Assembly (NCBI RefSeq): GCF_005403045.1 | Contig: NZ_BJCL01000010.1 | Span: 1 to 64,000 of the forward strand | Reading direction: 5' to 3' | From: Pseudaquabacterium pictum | Lineage (GTDB): Bacteria; Pseudomonadota; Gammaproteobacteria; Burkholderiales; Burkholderiaceae_C | Length of the DNA stretch: 64,000 nt | In this document: positions 52,636 to 61,417 of the stretch, piece after piece | Position numbering within the stretch: position 1 is the stretch's first letter | How the letters are laid out: each line of letters starts with the position of its first letter | The notes under the pieces: model-generated | What the model was told of the DNA's origin: nothing | The model's database searches: none | What the model saw: only the letters and a program-made list of their open reading frames with translations | Translations under genes and position numbers: made by a program

Positions 52636-53616
52636 TCACGGCGGCGGCAGCCGCCGGGCCACCACCGCCACCGGCCCGTGCGGCTGTGCCGCCCCGGTGG
52701 TCTGCATCGTCAGCTGCAGGGTGTCGCCGACCAGGCGGCCGGTGTATTGGTGGGTCACCACCCGTTCCGGGCCGTTGCCCAGCACCTCGCTGCTGCGGGT
52801 GGTGAAGCGGACCTCGGCGCCGTTCACCTGGCCATCTTCGATGCCGCGCGGCACCCGCAGGAACGAGGCCGTGCCCTGCAGTGCCGTGCCCTCGCCCTGC
52901 AAGTCCAGCGTCTCGCGCAGGTCGCTGGCCATCCAGCCGTAGCGCACCTCGGCCTGCCAGCGGCCGTTGATGGCGAGGCGTGCGGGCAGGGCGGCCGTGC
53001 CGGGGTCCGCGCTGGATGGCGGGTGGGTGGCCGGCTGCAGCGCCCACCAGGCCGCGCCGGCCAGCGCGGTGGCCGCGGCAGCACCGGCCAGCAGCCGCAC
53101 CGCGCGGCGTCGGCCCGGTGGCGGCGGCGCTGGCGCGGCTGCCGCAACGCCCAGCGTCTGCTGCAGCACGGCCAGCAGTTGCTGGCTGTCGGCGGCAAAG
53201 CGCCGCGGGTCCATCACCAGCGCCTGGCGGCGCGCCAGCGGCTGCAGCGGGCCGGGCAGCTGGGCCTCCGCCGGCATCGCTGCGCCGTCGAACAGCAGCG
53301 GGATCACCTGCAGCCCGCCATCCAGCCCGGCCTGCACCTCGCGCCGCACCATGTCGTCGTCGTGGTGCAGCCTCGGCACGCCGTCGACCTGCGGCGCCAG
53401 CCAGCGCGGGCCGATCAGCACCAGCAGCACCCGCGCCTGGCCCATGGCCTGGGTGATGCGGGCGTCAAACGCCTGGCCGGCGCCGATGTCGTCGACATCG
53501 ATGAACACCCGCTCGGCGCCGAACTGCTGCGCCAGCAGGTCGTTCAGCGCCCGGGCGTAGCCGGCGGTGTCGTCGCGCCGGTAGCTCAGGAAGATCTGTG
53601 CCTGCGCTGTATTCAC
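52636..53616 (-). CDS. TIR-domain, single-pass membrane protein with C-terminal beta domain
   Basis: A 326-residue protein. Residues ~6-150 are a bacterial TIR_2-type domain: FLSYRRDD (9-16), GAERVFIDVDDIGAGQAFDA (33-52), LLVLIGPRWL (64-73), then MVRREVQAGLDGGLQVIPLL, where Glu93 aligns with the catalytic Glu of NAD-cleaving TIR domains. A Pro-rich linker (161-168) leads to one membrane segment (~174-194). The C-terminal ~110 residues (INGRWQAEVRYGWMASDLRE...) are beta-rich, lipocalin-like, unrecognised and on the far side. It overlaps the end of the BTAD/STAND gene by 4 bp (ATGA), so the two are one unit. NAD hydrolase activity is inferred. Confidence 0.87.
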   Translation of the reverse strand: MNTAQAQIFLSYRRDDTAGYARALNDLLAQQFGAERVFIDVDDIGAGQAFDARITQAMGQARVLLVLIGPRWLAPQVDGVPRLHHDDDMVRREVQAGLDGGLQVIPLLFDGAAMPAEAQLPGPLQPLARRQALVMDPRRFAADSQQLLAVLQQTLGVAAAAPAPPPPGRRRAVRLLAGAAAATALAGAAWWALQPATHPPSSADPGTAALPARLAINGRWQAEVRYGWMASDLRETLDLQGEGTALQGTASFLRVPRGIEDGQVNGAEVRFTTRSSEVLGNGPERVVTHQYTGRLVGDTLQLTMQTTGAAQPHGPVAVVARRLPPP

Positions 53617-56498
53617 CGCAGGCTCCCGTGCAGGGCCAGCCGCACCGCCTGGGCCAGTGGCAGCTGGGCACCCTCCGCGCGCCAGCGGGCCACATCATCG
53701 GCCGCGGCCTGGCAGCGGCACAGCCGCCACAGGCGGCGCAGCTCATGCCGATCGCCGGCACCCGGCGGGCCCAGCAGGCTGGCGTGGTGCGCGGCAAAGC
53801 CCATCAGCCGGGCGGCGGCCTCGGGCCGGCGGCCGTGGGCCCAGGCGCGCGGCAGGTTCCACAGGCCGTAGAGCAGCGGCCAGGGCTCGGCGGCCGCCCA
53901 GGCGGTGGCCACGCAGCCCTGGTAGGCGCGCGCCGCCTCGGGCCAGCGCCGCAGGCGGCTGAGCGCCTCGCCGCGCAGGTTGCTGGCCTGGGCCGCCTGC
54001 TGCAGGTCGCCCAGGGCCTGGGTGTCGGTCAGCACCTGGTCGAGCAGGGCCAGGGCTTCGGCGCAGCCGGCGGGTTGCTGCATCAGTGCCAGGGCCAGGT
54101 TGCAGCGGCCGACATGCACGCCATGCCGGTCGCCGGCGGTTTCCCACAGCGCGATGGCGCGGCGCTGCAGGGCCAGCGCCGCCGCGGGGTCGCGCCCGCG
54201 CAGCACCGCGCCCTGGTTGGTCAGGATGCCGGCCAGCAGCGCCGGCAGGCTGGCATCGGCCACCAGCGCCTGCGCCTCCTGCAGCCAGGCCAGGGCCGCC
54301 GGATCGCGCTGCAGGCGCCAGCGCACATGGGCCACGCGGGTCAGCACCAGCGCCCGCGGGATGCCGGGGCCGTGCCGCAGCGCTGTTGCATCGGACCGCT
54401 CGGCAGGGTCACTGGAGGCCAGCACCAGCCTGGCCTCGGCCGGTGGCAGCTCGGCCAGGGCCTGGTCGGCCAGGCGGCCGGCCTCGGCCATCCGGTTGGC
54501 CGCCAGTCCCTGGCGGGCCAGCGCGGCGCGGGTCACGGCGCGCAGCACCGGATCGACCAGCGTGTCGGCGCAGCGGTCCAGTGCAGCCAGGCTGCGGGGC
54601 GGCAGCGCGATCGCGCTGAACGCGGTCTGCGCCGCCAGCGCCAGGTGGGCCGCCTGCACCGGCGCGCCGTCGGTCTCGGCGGCCAGCAGCGCGGCGGCCA
54701 GGTTGGGCAGCTCGGGGCGCACCTGGTGCAGCGGGGTGGACAGCGGCAGGGCCGCCAGCCAGCCGGCCAGCCACTGGCGGTGGCGCGCCCGGCAGACCGC
54801 TGCGTCGGCCGCTGGCAACTGGCTGGCGGCGAATTCGCGCACCAGCTCGAACAGCAGGTAGCGGGTGCCGGCGCCGGCCTCGGCTGCGGGTTCGGCACGC
54901 AACAGCGAATGCGCCACCAGCTCATCCAGCGCCAGTGCCACGGTGACGGCCGGCGCATCGCCCAGCGCCTGCGCCGCCGCGGCGCTGAAGCTGCCGGCAA
55001 ACACCGACAGCCGCGGCAGCAGGGCCTGGGCCGGCGGCGGCAGCAGCTGCCAGCTCCACTGCACCACGGCCAGCATCGACGCATGCCGCGCATCGCCACC
55101 GGCCCGCGGCCCCGAGCGCGCCAGCAGGGCCAGCGCTGGTGCCGTGCCGGCGCCGGCCGGACCGCCGTGCTGCAGCAGCGCCAGCAGGTCGGCCGGCGAC
55201 AGGCTGCGCACCCGGGCGGCCGCCAGCTCGATGGCCAGCGGCATGCCCTGCAGCAGCCGCACCAGTGCCACCACCGCGGCGCGGTGGCCGGCCTCCAGCT
55301 GGAAGTCTGCCCGCACCGCGCGGGCGCGGTCGACGAACAGCGCCACCGCCGGGTTCAGCGCTGCCGCCTCGTCACTGGCCGGGGTGCCGGTTTCGTCGGC
55401 CGGCAGCGGCAACGGCGGCAAGGGGCGCTGGTGCTCGCCGTCCAGGCCCAGCGCCCGGCGCGAGGTGACCAGCAGGTGCAGCCCCGGGCAGCGCGCCAGC
55501 AGCGCGGCCACCAACGGGGCGCAGGCGTCGACCAGCTGCTCGAAGTTGTCCAGCACCAGCAGGCTGCGGCGGCCCGCCAGTGCCCCGGCCAGCGGATCCA
55601 GCGGATCGGCCGGGGCCGGGCCGCGGGCCTCCTGCCGCAGGGCCTGCAGCAGCGCCGCCAGCAGGGCTTCGGGCCGGGCATCGGCGCCCTGGCAGGCCAC
55701 CAGCGGCACGAAGGCCACCAGGTCGAAGCGCGGCGGCGGCGCCGTGCCGGCGGCCTGTTGCGGGCCCCAGCCGGCGCTGTCGGCCAGGCTGGCCGCCACC
55801 TCCACCGCCAGCCGGGTCTTGCCGAAGCCGCCCGGGCCCAGCAGCGTGACCAGGCGGTGCGCCTGGACCTCGGCGCGCAGCCCTGCGCCCACCGCATCGG
55901 CACCATGCAACTGGGTCAGGTAGTGCGGCAGGTTCAGCGCGCCGGGGCCGGCCACCGGTGCCGGGTAGGCCGGGGCGGCGGCCGGCTGCAGGCGGTCTGC
56001 CAGCGCGGCCAGGCGGCGGCGCTCGTCCAGGACCCAGTCGTCGTAGAAGCCGGGCAGCAACTCGCCGCGGTACAGGGCGGTGGCCTCGGCCTGGTGGCCC
56101 GCGCGCACCGCGGCCTCGAACTCGGTGGCGTCGCACTGCAGCTGGCGGCCGGCCAGGCGCACCGCCAGGCGGTCGGCGCTGATGATCTCCATGGGCCCGG
56201 CGCCGGCGGGACCGTCGAGCAGGCGCTTCAGCGTCGACAGCACCTGGCGCAGGCGGTTGCGGCCCACGTCCAGCGCCACACCGGGCCACAGCAGCTCCAC
56301 CAGCTCCTCGCGCGGATGGGCCCGTGCCGGTGCCAGCGCCAGGCGGGCCAGCAGGGCCGTGGCCGCGCGCCCGGGCAGGCGTTGCGGCCGCCCCTGGGCC
56401 GGGCGCAGCGCCACATCGCCCAGCAGCCGCAGGCGCCAGCGCGGCAGCTGCACGCCGGCAGCGGCGGCCTGGGCCGGATGGGGGGAGGCGGGGTTCAT
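53613..56498 (-). CDS. BTAD/STAND (NB-ARC-type) ATPase regulator
   Basis: A 961-residue AfsR/LuxR-like STAND protein. Residues ~20-115 form a winged-helix domain (LLARLALAPARAHPREELVE, LLWPGVALDVGRNRLRQVL). A short BTAD follows (ATALYRGELLPGFYDDWVLD), cut to about 60 residues rather than ~150. The NB-ARC-type ATPase has Walker A GPGGFGKTR (221-229), Walker B LLVLDNFEQL (313-322), the sensor-like LLVTSRRAL (342-350) and GMPLAIELAAARVR. The C-terminal ~400 residues are helical TPR-like. By homology it should oligomerise on a signal and act on DNA or a partner. The partner encoded by overlap is the TIR membrane protein. Confidence 0.87.
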   Translation of the reverse strand: MNPASPHPAQAAAAGVQLPRWRLRLLGDVALRPAQGRPQRLPGRAATALLARLALAPARAHPREELVELLWPGVALDVGRNRLRQVLSTLKRLLDGPAGAGPMEIISADRLAVRLAGRQLQCDATEFEAAVRAGHQAEATALYRGELLPGFYDDWVLDERRRLAALADRLQPAAAPAYPAPVAGPGALNLPHYLTQLHGADAVGAGLRAEVQAHRLVTLLGPGGFGKTRLAVEVAASLADSAGWGPQQAAGTAPPPRFDLVAFVPLVACQGADARPEALLAALLQALRQEARGPAPADPLDPLAGALAGRRSLLVLDNFEQLVDACAPLVAALLARCPGLHLLVTSRRALGLDGEHQRPLPPLPLPADETGTPASDEAAALNPAVALFVDRARAVRADFQLEAGHRAAVVALVRLLQGMPLAIELAAARVRSLSPADLLALLQHGGPAGAGTAPALALLARSGPRAGGDARHASMLAVVQWSWQLLPPPAQALLPRLSVFAGSFSAAAAQALGDAPAVTVALALDELVAHSLLRAEPAAEAGAGTRYLLFELVREFAASQLPAADAAVCRARHRQWLAGWLAALPLSTPLHQVRPELPNLAAALLAAETDGAPVQAAHLALAAQTAFSAIALPPRSLAALDRCADTLVDPVLRAVTRAALARQGLAANRMAEAGRLADQALAELPPAEARLVLASSDPAERSDATALRHGPGIPRALVLTRVAHVRWRLQRDPAALAWLQEAQALVADASLPALLAGILTNQGAVLRGRDPAAALALQRRAIALWETAGDRHGVHVGRCNLALALMQQPAGCAEALALLDQVLTDTQALGDLQQAAQASNLRGEALSRLRRWPEAARAYQGCVATAWAAAEPWPLLYGLWNLPRAWAHGRRPEAAARLMGFAAHHASLLGPPGAGDRHELRRLWRLCRCQAAADDVARWRAEGAQLPLAQAVRLALHGSLR

Positions 56499-56702
56499 GG
56501 CCGGTGCTGTCGGATTGTAGGAAGCCGCACCCGGCGCCGGGGTGGGTGGAACTCCCCGGAGCAGGGGGCGCGCGAGGCTTGGAAACCTAGCGCGTGAAAA
56601 ACGCGTCCACCCGGATGCGGGTTGGCCCGCGGCTATCGAATGCCCTGATGAGTCGCCGTGGGTGGCTCGGGGAGAATCGCGCTCCATTCCTGGAGCCGCT
56701 TG

Positions 56703-58388
56703 ATGCAGAAGATCTGGCTGAAGCAGTACCCCGCCGGTGTGCCGGCCGAGGTGAAGACCGACCTCTACCCGTCGCTGGTGGCGCTGGTGGACGAGAGCTT
56801 CCGCACCCACCGCGACCGCACGGCCTACAAGTTCATGGGTGCGTCGTTCACATTCGGCGCCATCGACGATGCCTCGCGCGCGCTGGCCGCGTGGCTGCAG
56901 GGCAGCGGCCTGCAGCGTGGCGACCGTGTCGCGCTGATGATGCCCAACGTGCCGCAGTACCCGGTGGCGGTGGCCGCGGTGCTGCGCGCCGGCCTGGTGG
57001 TGGTGAACGTGAACCCGCTCTACACCCCGCGCGAGCTGGAGCACCAGCTCAAGGATTCCGGCGCCAAGGCCATCATCATCCTGGAGAACTTTGCCGCCAC
57101 GCTGGCCCAGGTGATCGACCAGGTGCCCACCAAGACTGTGGTGCTGGCCGCCATGGGCGACATGCTGGGCCTGGTCAAGGGCGCGCTGGTCAACCACGTG
57201 GTGCGCCGGGTCAAGAAGCTGGTGCCGCCGTTCAGCCTGCCGGCCGGCGTGGCCACCACCCGCTTCACCGATGCCGTGGCGCGCGGCCGCCGCCTCACGC
57301 TGGCGCCGGCGGCGGTGGGCCCCGACGACATCGCCGTGCTGCAGTACACCGGTGGCACCACCGGCGTGAGCAAGGGCGCGGTGCTGCTGCACCGCAACCT
57401 GGTGGCCAACATCCTGCAGGCCGAGGCCTGGTACCAGCCGGCACTGAAGAAGATCCCCGCCGGCCAGCAGATCGTCACCGTCTGTGCCCTGCCGCTGTAC
57501 CACATCTTCGGCTTCAACACGAACATGATGCTGGGCCTGCGCATGGGCGGCTGCAACATCCTGATCGCCAACCCGCGCGACATCCCGGCGTTGCTGAAGG
57601 ACCTGGCGGCCCAGCCCTTCCACAGCTTTCCGGCCGTCAACACCTTGTTCACCGCCATCGCCAACCATCCCGATTTCGACAAGGTCGACTGGAGCCACCT
57701 GAAGATCAGCGTGGGCGGCGGCATGGCCGTCACCCAGGGCACGGCGCGGCTGTGGCTGGAGAAGACCGGCTGCCCGATCTGCGAAGGCTATGGCTTGAGC
57801 GAGACCAGCCCCTCGGCCACCTGCAATCCGGTGGACAGCACCGCCTACAGCGGCACCATCGGCCTGCCCATGCCCAGCACCGAGCTGGTGCTGCTCGACG
57901 ACGACGGGAACGAAGTGGCGCCCGGCCAGGCCGGCGAGATCGCCATCCGCGGCCCGCAGGTGATGGCCGGCTACTGGCAGCGGCCCGACGAGACCGCCAA
58001 GGTGATGACCGCCGACGGTTTCTTCCGCACTGGCGATGTGGGCCTGATGGACGAGCGCGGCCACTTCCGCATCGTCGACCGCAAGAAGGACATGATCCTG
58101 GTCTCGGGCTTCAACGTGTACCCCAACGAGATCGAGGACGTGCTGAGCCAGTTGCCCGGCGTGCTGGAGTGCGCCGCCGTGGGCATTCCCGACGAGAAGG
58201 CCGGCGAGGCGGTGAAGGTGGTCATCGTCAAGAAGGACCCGGCGCTGACCGAGGCGGCCGTGCGGGCCTACTGCGAGGCCAACCTCACCGGTTACAAGCG
58301 GCCCAAGGTGGTGGAGTTCCGCAACGACCTGCCCAAGACCACGGTGGGCAAGATCCTGCGGCGTGAGTTGCGAGAGGCCAGACGGTGA
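56703..58388 (+). CDS. fadD: Long-chain fatty-acid-CoA ligase
   Basis: A 561-residue AMP-binding enzyme. YTGGTTGVSKGAVLLHRNLV is the P-loop, GYGLSETSPSATCNP the adenine motif, GEIAIRGPQVMAGYW and TGDVGLMDERGHFRIVDRKK the hinge region, and KTTVGKILRREL the C-terminal catalytic Lys. It activates long-chain fatty acids to acyl-CoA. Length and motifs match FadD. An upstream in-frame start at 56658 would add a non-conserved leader. The stop overlaps the GTG of the next gene (GTGA). It is divergent from the STAND/TIR operon across 204 bp. Confidence 0.92.
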   Translation: MQKIWLKQYPAGVPAEVKTDLYPSLVALVDESFRTHRDRTAYKFMGASFTFGAIDDASRALAAWLQGSGLQRGDRVALMMPNVPQYPVAVAAVLRAGLVVVNVNPLYTPRELEHQLKDSGAKAIIILENFAATLAQVIDQVPTKTVVLAAMGDMLGLVKGALVNHVVRRVKKLVPPFSLPAGVATTRFTDAVARGRRLTLAPAAVGPDDIAVLQYTGGTTGVSKGAVLLHRNLVANILQAEAWYQPALKKIPAGQQIVTVCALPLYHIFGFNTNMMLGLRMGGCNILIANPRDIPALLKDLAAQPFHSFPAVNTLFTAIANHPDFDKVDWSHLKISVGGGMAVTQGTARLWLEKTGCPICEGYGLSETSPSATCNPVDSTAYSGTIGLPMPSTELVLLDDDGNEVAPGQAGEIAIRGPQVMAGYWQRPDETAKVMTADGFFRTGDVGLMDERGHFRIVDRKKDMILVSGFNVYPNEIEDVLSQLPGVLECAAVGIPDEKAGEAVKVVIVKKDPALTEAAVRAYCEANLTGYKRPKVVEFRNDLPKTTVGKILRRELREARR

Positions 58389-58927
58389 TCGACGGCCAGG
58401 CGCTGGCGGCACGCTACGCCAGAACCGAGGCCGGCCGCGCCGAGATCCAGCGGCGCGCGCAGCCGCTGTCGCGTGCAGGCCGCAACCTGCTGCTGACCAT
58501 CGACGCCAGCCGCAGCGCCGAGGACTGGCTGGTGCTGGTGCAGGGCGCCACCGAGGACGACCTGCTGGCGCTGATCCAGGCCGGCCTGGTGGCCGTGCAG
58601 GGGGCACCGCAGGCCGTGGTGCAGCCGCCGGTGCAGACGCCGGTGCCGCCCTCCCCGCCGGCTGCACCGCAGGGCGTGCTGCCGCGCATGAGCCTGGCGC
58701 AAGCGCTGCAGACCAAGAGCCAGGAGGTGCTGATGCGGCGCATCGTCGCCGAGGCGCGGCCGCAGCTGGGCCGGGTGCGCGGCTACATGCTGGTGGTGGA
58801 GGCCGAGTACTGCGTCAATGCCGAGGACGTGCGGGCGCTGGCGCAGAAGTTCGTCGAGCAGGTGCGTGAGCGCGACGGCGACCGTGCCGCGATCGCCCTG
58901 GCGCAGGTGCTGATCGCGCCGGAGTGA
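58385..58927 (+). CDS. Unknown protein coupled to fadD
   Basis: A 180-residue protein starting at a GTG that overlaps the fadD stop. The N-terminal part (LSRAGRNLLLTIDASRSAED, WLVLVQGATEDDLLALIQAG) looks like a small helical domain of winged-helix character. A Pro/Gln linker (~75-97) follows. The C-terminal part (SLAQALQTKSQEVLMRRIVA, RGYMLVVEAEYCVNAEDVRA) is helical. I do not recognise it. It has no membrane segment or signal peptide. The overlap suggests expression tied to fatty-acid activation. Confidence 0.6.
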   Translation: MIDGQALAARYARTEAGRAEIQRRAQPLSRAGRNLLLTIDASRSAEDWLVLVQGATEDDLLALIQAGLVAVQGAPQAVVQPPVQTPVPPSPPAAPQGVLPRMSLAQALQTKSQEVLMRRIVAEARPQLGRVRGYMLVVEAEYCVNAEDVRALAQKFVEQVRERDGDRAAIALAQVLIAPE

Positions 58928-58989
58928 CGGTGCATGCCTGGGCGCTGCCGTCACCGGCGGCCGCCACGCCTGGTGCACACTGCCCGCCC

Positions 58990-59748
58990 ATGCCTCCCCG
59001 CATCCATGTCGACGTTCCCCTGGTGGCCGGCACCGAGCTGACCCTGCCTGGCGCCGCCAGCCGCCATGTGCAGGTGCTGCGGCTGCAGCCGGGCGATGCC
59101 ATCACGCTGTTCGACGGCCAGGGCGGCCAGTGGCAGGCCGAGGTGCTGGCCATGGGCCGCAAGGACGTGACCGCCCGCCTGCTGGCCCACCAGCCGCTGG
59201 AGCGGGAACTGCACACCCCCGTCACCCTGGCCCTGGGCATGCCCGCCAACGAGCGCATGGACGCGCTGGTGGAAAAGGCCACCGAGCTGGGCGTGGCCAC
59301 CATCGTGCCGCTGGTCTGCGAGCGCTCGGTGCTGCGCCTGGCCGGCGAGCGGGCCGAGCGCCGCAGCGCCCACTGGCAGGCCATCGCCGTGGCCGCCTGC
59401 GAGCAGAGCGGCCGCAACCGCGTGCCGCAGGTGCTGCCGCCGCAGCCGCTGCGTGCCTGGCTGGCTGGCCAGCCGCTGTCCCTGCCCGCGTCCTTGCCCG
59501 CAGAAGGCCTGCGCCTGGTGCTGAGCTTGGCCGACGACACCCAGCCGCTGCGCCAGCGGCTGGCCGCCCACGGCGGCGGGCCGGTCAGCCTGCTCAGCGG
59601 GCCGGAGGGCGGCCTGTCGCCCGCCGAGCTGGCCGCCGCCGCCGCGGCCGGCCACCTGCCCACCACGCTGGGCGCGCGCGTGCTGCGCGCCGACACCGCG
59701 CCGCTGGCGGCGCTGGCGGTCATCGCCGCCCTCGAAAGTCCCCCATGA
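58990..59748 (+). CDS. rsmE: 16S rRNA (uracil-1498-N3)-methyltransferase
   Basis: A 252-residue SPOUT methyltransferase. The N-terminal PUA-like part (ASRHVQVLRLQPGDAITLFD) binds RNA. The knot is marked by EKATELGVATIVPLVCERSV, ACEQSGRNRVPQV, LLSGPEGGLSPAE, and LGARVLRADTAPLAALAVI with the SAM-binding RADTA. It methylates N3 of U1498 in 16S rRNA. The ATG at 58990 gives the usual length. Its stop overlaps the ATG of the MFS gene by 4 bp. Confidence 0.95.
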   Translation: MPPRIHVDVPLVAGTELTLPGAASRHVQVLRLQPGDAITLFDGQGGQWQAEVLAMGRKDVTARLLAHQPLERELHTPVTLALGMPANERMDALVEKATELGVATIVPLVCERSVLRLAGERAERRSAHWQAIAVAACEQSGRNRVPQVLPPQPLRAWLAGQPLSLPASLPAEGLRLVLSLADDTQPLRQRLAAHGGGPVSLLSGPEGGLSPAELAAAAAAGHLPTTLGARVLRADTAPLAALAVIAALESPP

Positions 59749-60917
59749 ACCTGCGCCTCGCCCTGCTCACCCTGTGCCAGGGCCTGCTGATGGTCAACAA
59801 CGTGGTGTTCATCGCCATCAACGGCCTGGTGGGCCTGGCGCTGGCGCCGGTGGGCTGGATGGCCACGGTGCCGATCACCGCCTACGTGGCCGGCGGCGCA
59901 CTGGCCACCGGCCTGGTGGCGAAGCACCAGCGCCGCTGGGGCCGGCAGCGTACCTTCCAGCTGGGCTTGCTGGTGGCCATGGCCAGCGCCGGCGTGTGCG
60001 CCTGGGCGGCGATGACGCGCAACTTCTGGCTGCTGACCGCCGCCACCCTGGTGGCCGGCTACTACAGCGCCAATGGCTCGCTGTACCGCTTCGCGTCGGT
60101 GGAGCTGGTCCAGCCCGACTTCAAGGAGCGCGCCATCAGCTGGGTGCTGGCCGGCGGCATCCTGGGCGGGGTGGTGGGCCCCAACCTGGCCAGCTGGAGC
60201 CGCGACCTGCTCAGCCAGCCGTTCGCCGGTGCCTACCTGGCGCTGGTGGGCGTGGCCGCGCTCAGCCTGGCGGTGATGTCCTGCATTGCGTTCCCCACGC
60301 TGCCCGGCCAGGGCACCACCCACCTGCAGGGCCGGCCGACGGCACAGATCGTGCGCCAGCCGGTGTTCATCATCGCCGCGGCGGCCTGCGCCATCGGCTA
60401 CGGCATCATGAACCTGCTGATGGCCGCCACGCCGATCGCGATGGCCCAGTGCCACCATCCGTTCAGCGCCGCCGCGCTGGTGCTGGAATGGCATGTGCTG
60501 GCGATGTTCGTGCCCAGCTTCTTCACCGGCAAGCTGATCAAGCGCTTCGGCGTGCAGCCGGTGATGGCCACCGGCCTGGCGCTCAACATCGCCTGCGTGG
60601 CCTTCGCCCTGCACGGCAACGACGTGATGCACTTCCTGGGCGCGCTGATGGCGCTGGGCCTGGGCTGGAACTTCCTGTTCATCGGCGGCAGCACCCTGGT
60701 CACCGAGACCTATGCGCCCGAGGAGAAGACCCGCGCCCAGGGCGCGCTGGACTTCTGCGTCTACACCACGATGACGGTCACCTCGTTCAGCTCGGGCGCG
60801 CTGGTCACCACCGGCGGCTGGACGGCGATGAACCTGGGCAGCATCCTGCCGCTGGCCCTGCTGGCCGCGGCGCTGCTGTGGCTGGCGCGGCTGCGCCGGC
60901 AACCGGCACGGGCCTGA
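59745..60917 (+). CDS. MFS transporter
   Basis: A 390-residue carrier with 12 predicted membrane segments. Landmarks are NVVFIAINGLVGLALAPVGW, GYYSANGSLYRFASVELVQP (a motif with a Tyr/Arg pair), RAISWVLAGGILGGVVGPNL, and TETYAPEEKTRAQGALDFCV in the second half. The substrate is unknown. It overlaps rsmE by ATGA, a common but functionally uninformative arrangement. Confidence 0.85.
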   Translation: MNLRLALLTLCQGLLMVNNVVFIAINGLVGLALAPVGWMATVPITAYVAGGALATGLVAKHQRRWGRQRTFQLGLLVAMASAGVCAWAAMTRNFWLLTAATLVAGYYSANGSLYRFASVELVQPDFKERAISWVLAGGILGGVVGPNLASWSRDLLSQPFAGAYLALVGVAALSLAVMSCIAFPTLPGQGTTHLQGRPTAQIVRQPVFIIAAAACAIGYGIMNLLMAATPIAMAQCHHPFSAAALVLEWHVLAMFVPSFFTGKLIKRFGVQPVMATGLALNIACVAFALHGNDVMHFLGALMALGLGWNFLFIGGSTLVTETYAPEEKTRAQGALDFCVYTTMTVTSFSSGALVTTGGWTAMNLGSILPLALLAAALLWLARLRRQPARA

Positions 60918-60964
60918 CCCCGGCGCACAATCCCCGCATCGTGGTGGACGTCAGGAGCGCGGGC

Positions 60965-61411
60965 ATGGGCTTGCTGGATTCGGTGTTGGGCAGTGCGATG
61001 GGCGCGCTGCAGGGCGGTGGCCAGGGCGGCGCTGGTGGCGACATGCTGATGCAGGTGATCGGCAGCCTGCTGCAGGGCCAGGGCGGTGCCGGCGGTGCGG
61101 CAGGCGGCCTCGGCGCGCTGCTGCAGCAGCTGCAGCAGGGTGGCCTGGGTGACGCCGCGCAGAGCTGGGTGTCCACCGGGCCGAACCTGCCGGTGTCGGC
61201 CGACCAGCTGCAATCGGCCCTGGGCGCCGACCGCATCGACGCGCTGGCGCAGCAGGCGGGCCTGCCGGCCGGTGACCTGAGCAGCCAGCTGGCGCAGTTC
61301 CTGCCGCAGGTGGTGGACCAGCTCACGCCCGGTGGCCAGCTGCCCACCGGCGGCGGTGCCGACCTGGGCGGCCTGCTGGGCAACGTGCTGGGCGGCCTGC
61401 TGCGGCGCTGA
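60965..61411 (+). CDS. YidB-like DUF937 family protein
   Basis: A 148-residue Gly/Gln/Leu-rich protein, MGLLDSVLGSAMGALQGGGQ at the start. GALLQQLQQGGLGDAAQSWV and STGPNLPVSADQLQSALGAD are the DUF937 motif, followed by a LAQQAGLPAGDLSSQLAQFL helix. Homologues include E. coli YidB, of unknown function. There is no signal peptide. It follows the MFS gene by 47 bp on the same strand and ends near the convergent hydrolase. Confidence 0.8.
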   Translation: MGLLDSVLGSAMGALQGGGQGGAGGDMLMQVIGSLLQGQGGAGGAAGGLGALLQQLQQGGLGDAAQSWVSTGPNLPVSADQLQSALGADRIDALAQQAGLPAGDLSSQLAQFLPQVVDQLTPGGQLPTGGGADLGGLLGNVLGGLLRR

Positions 61412-61417
61412 GCGCGC

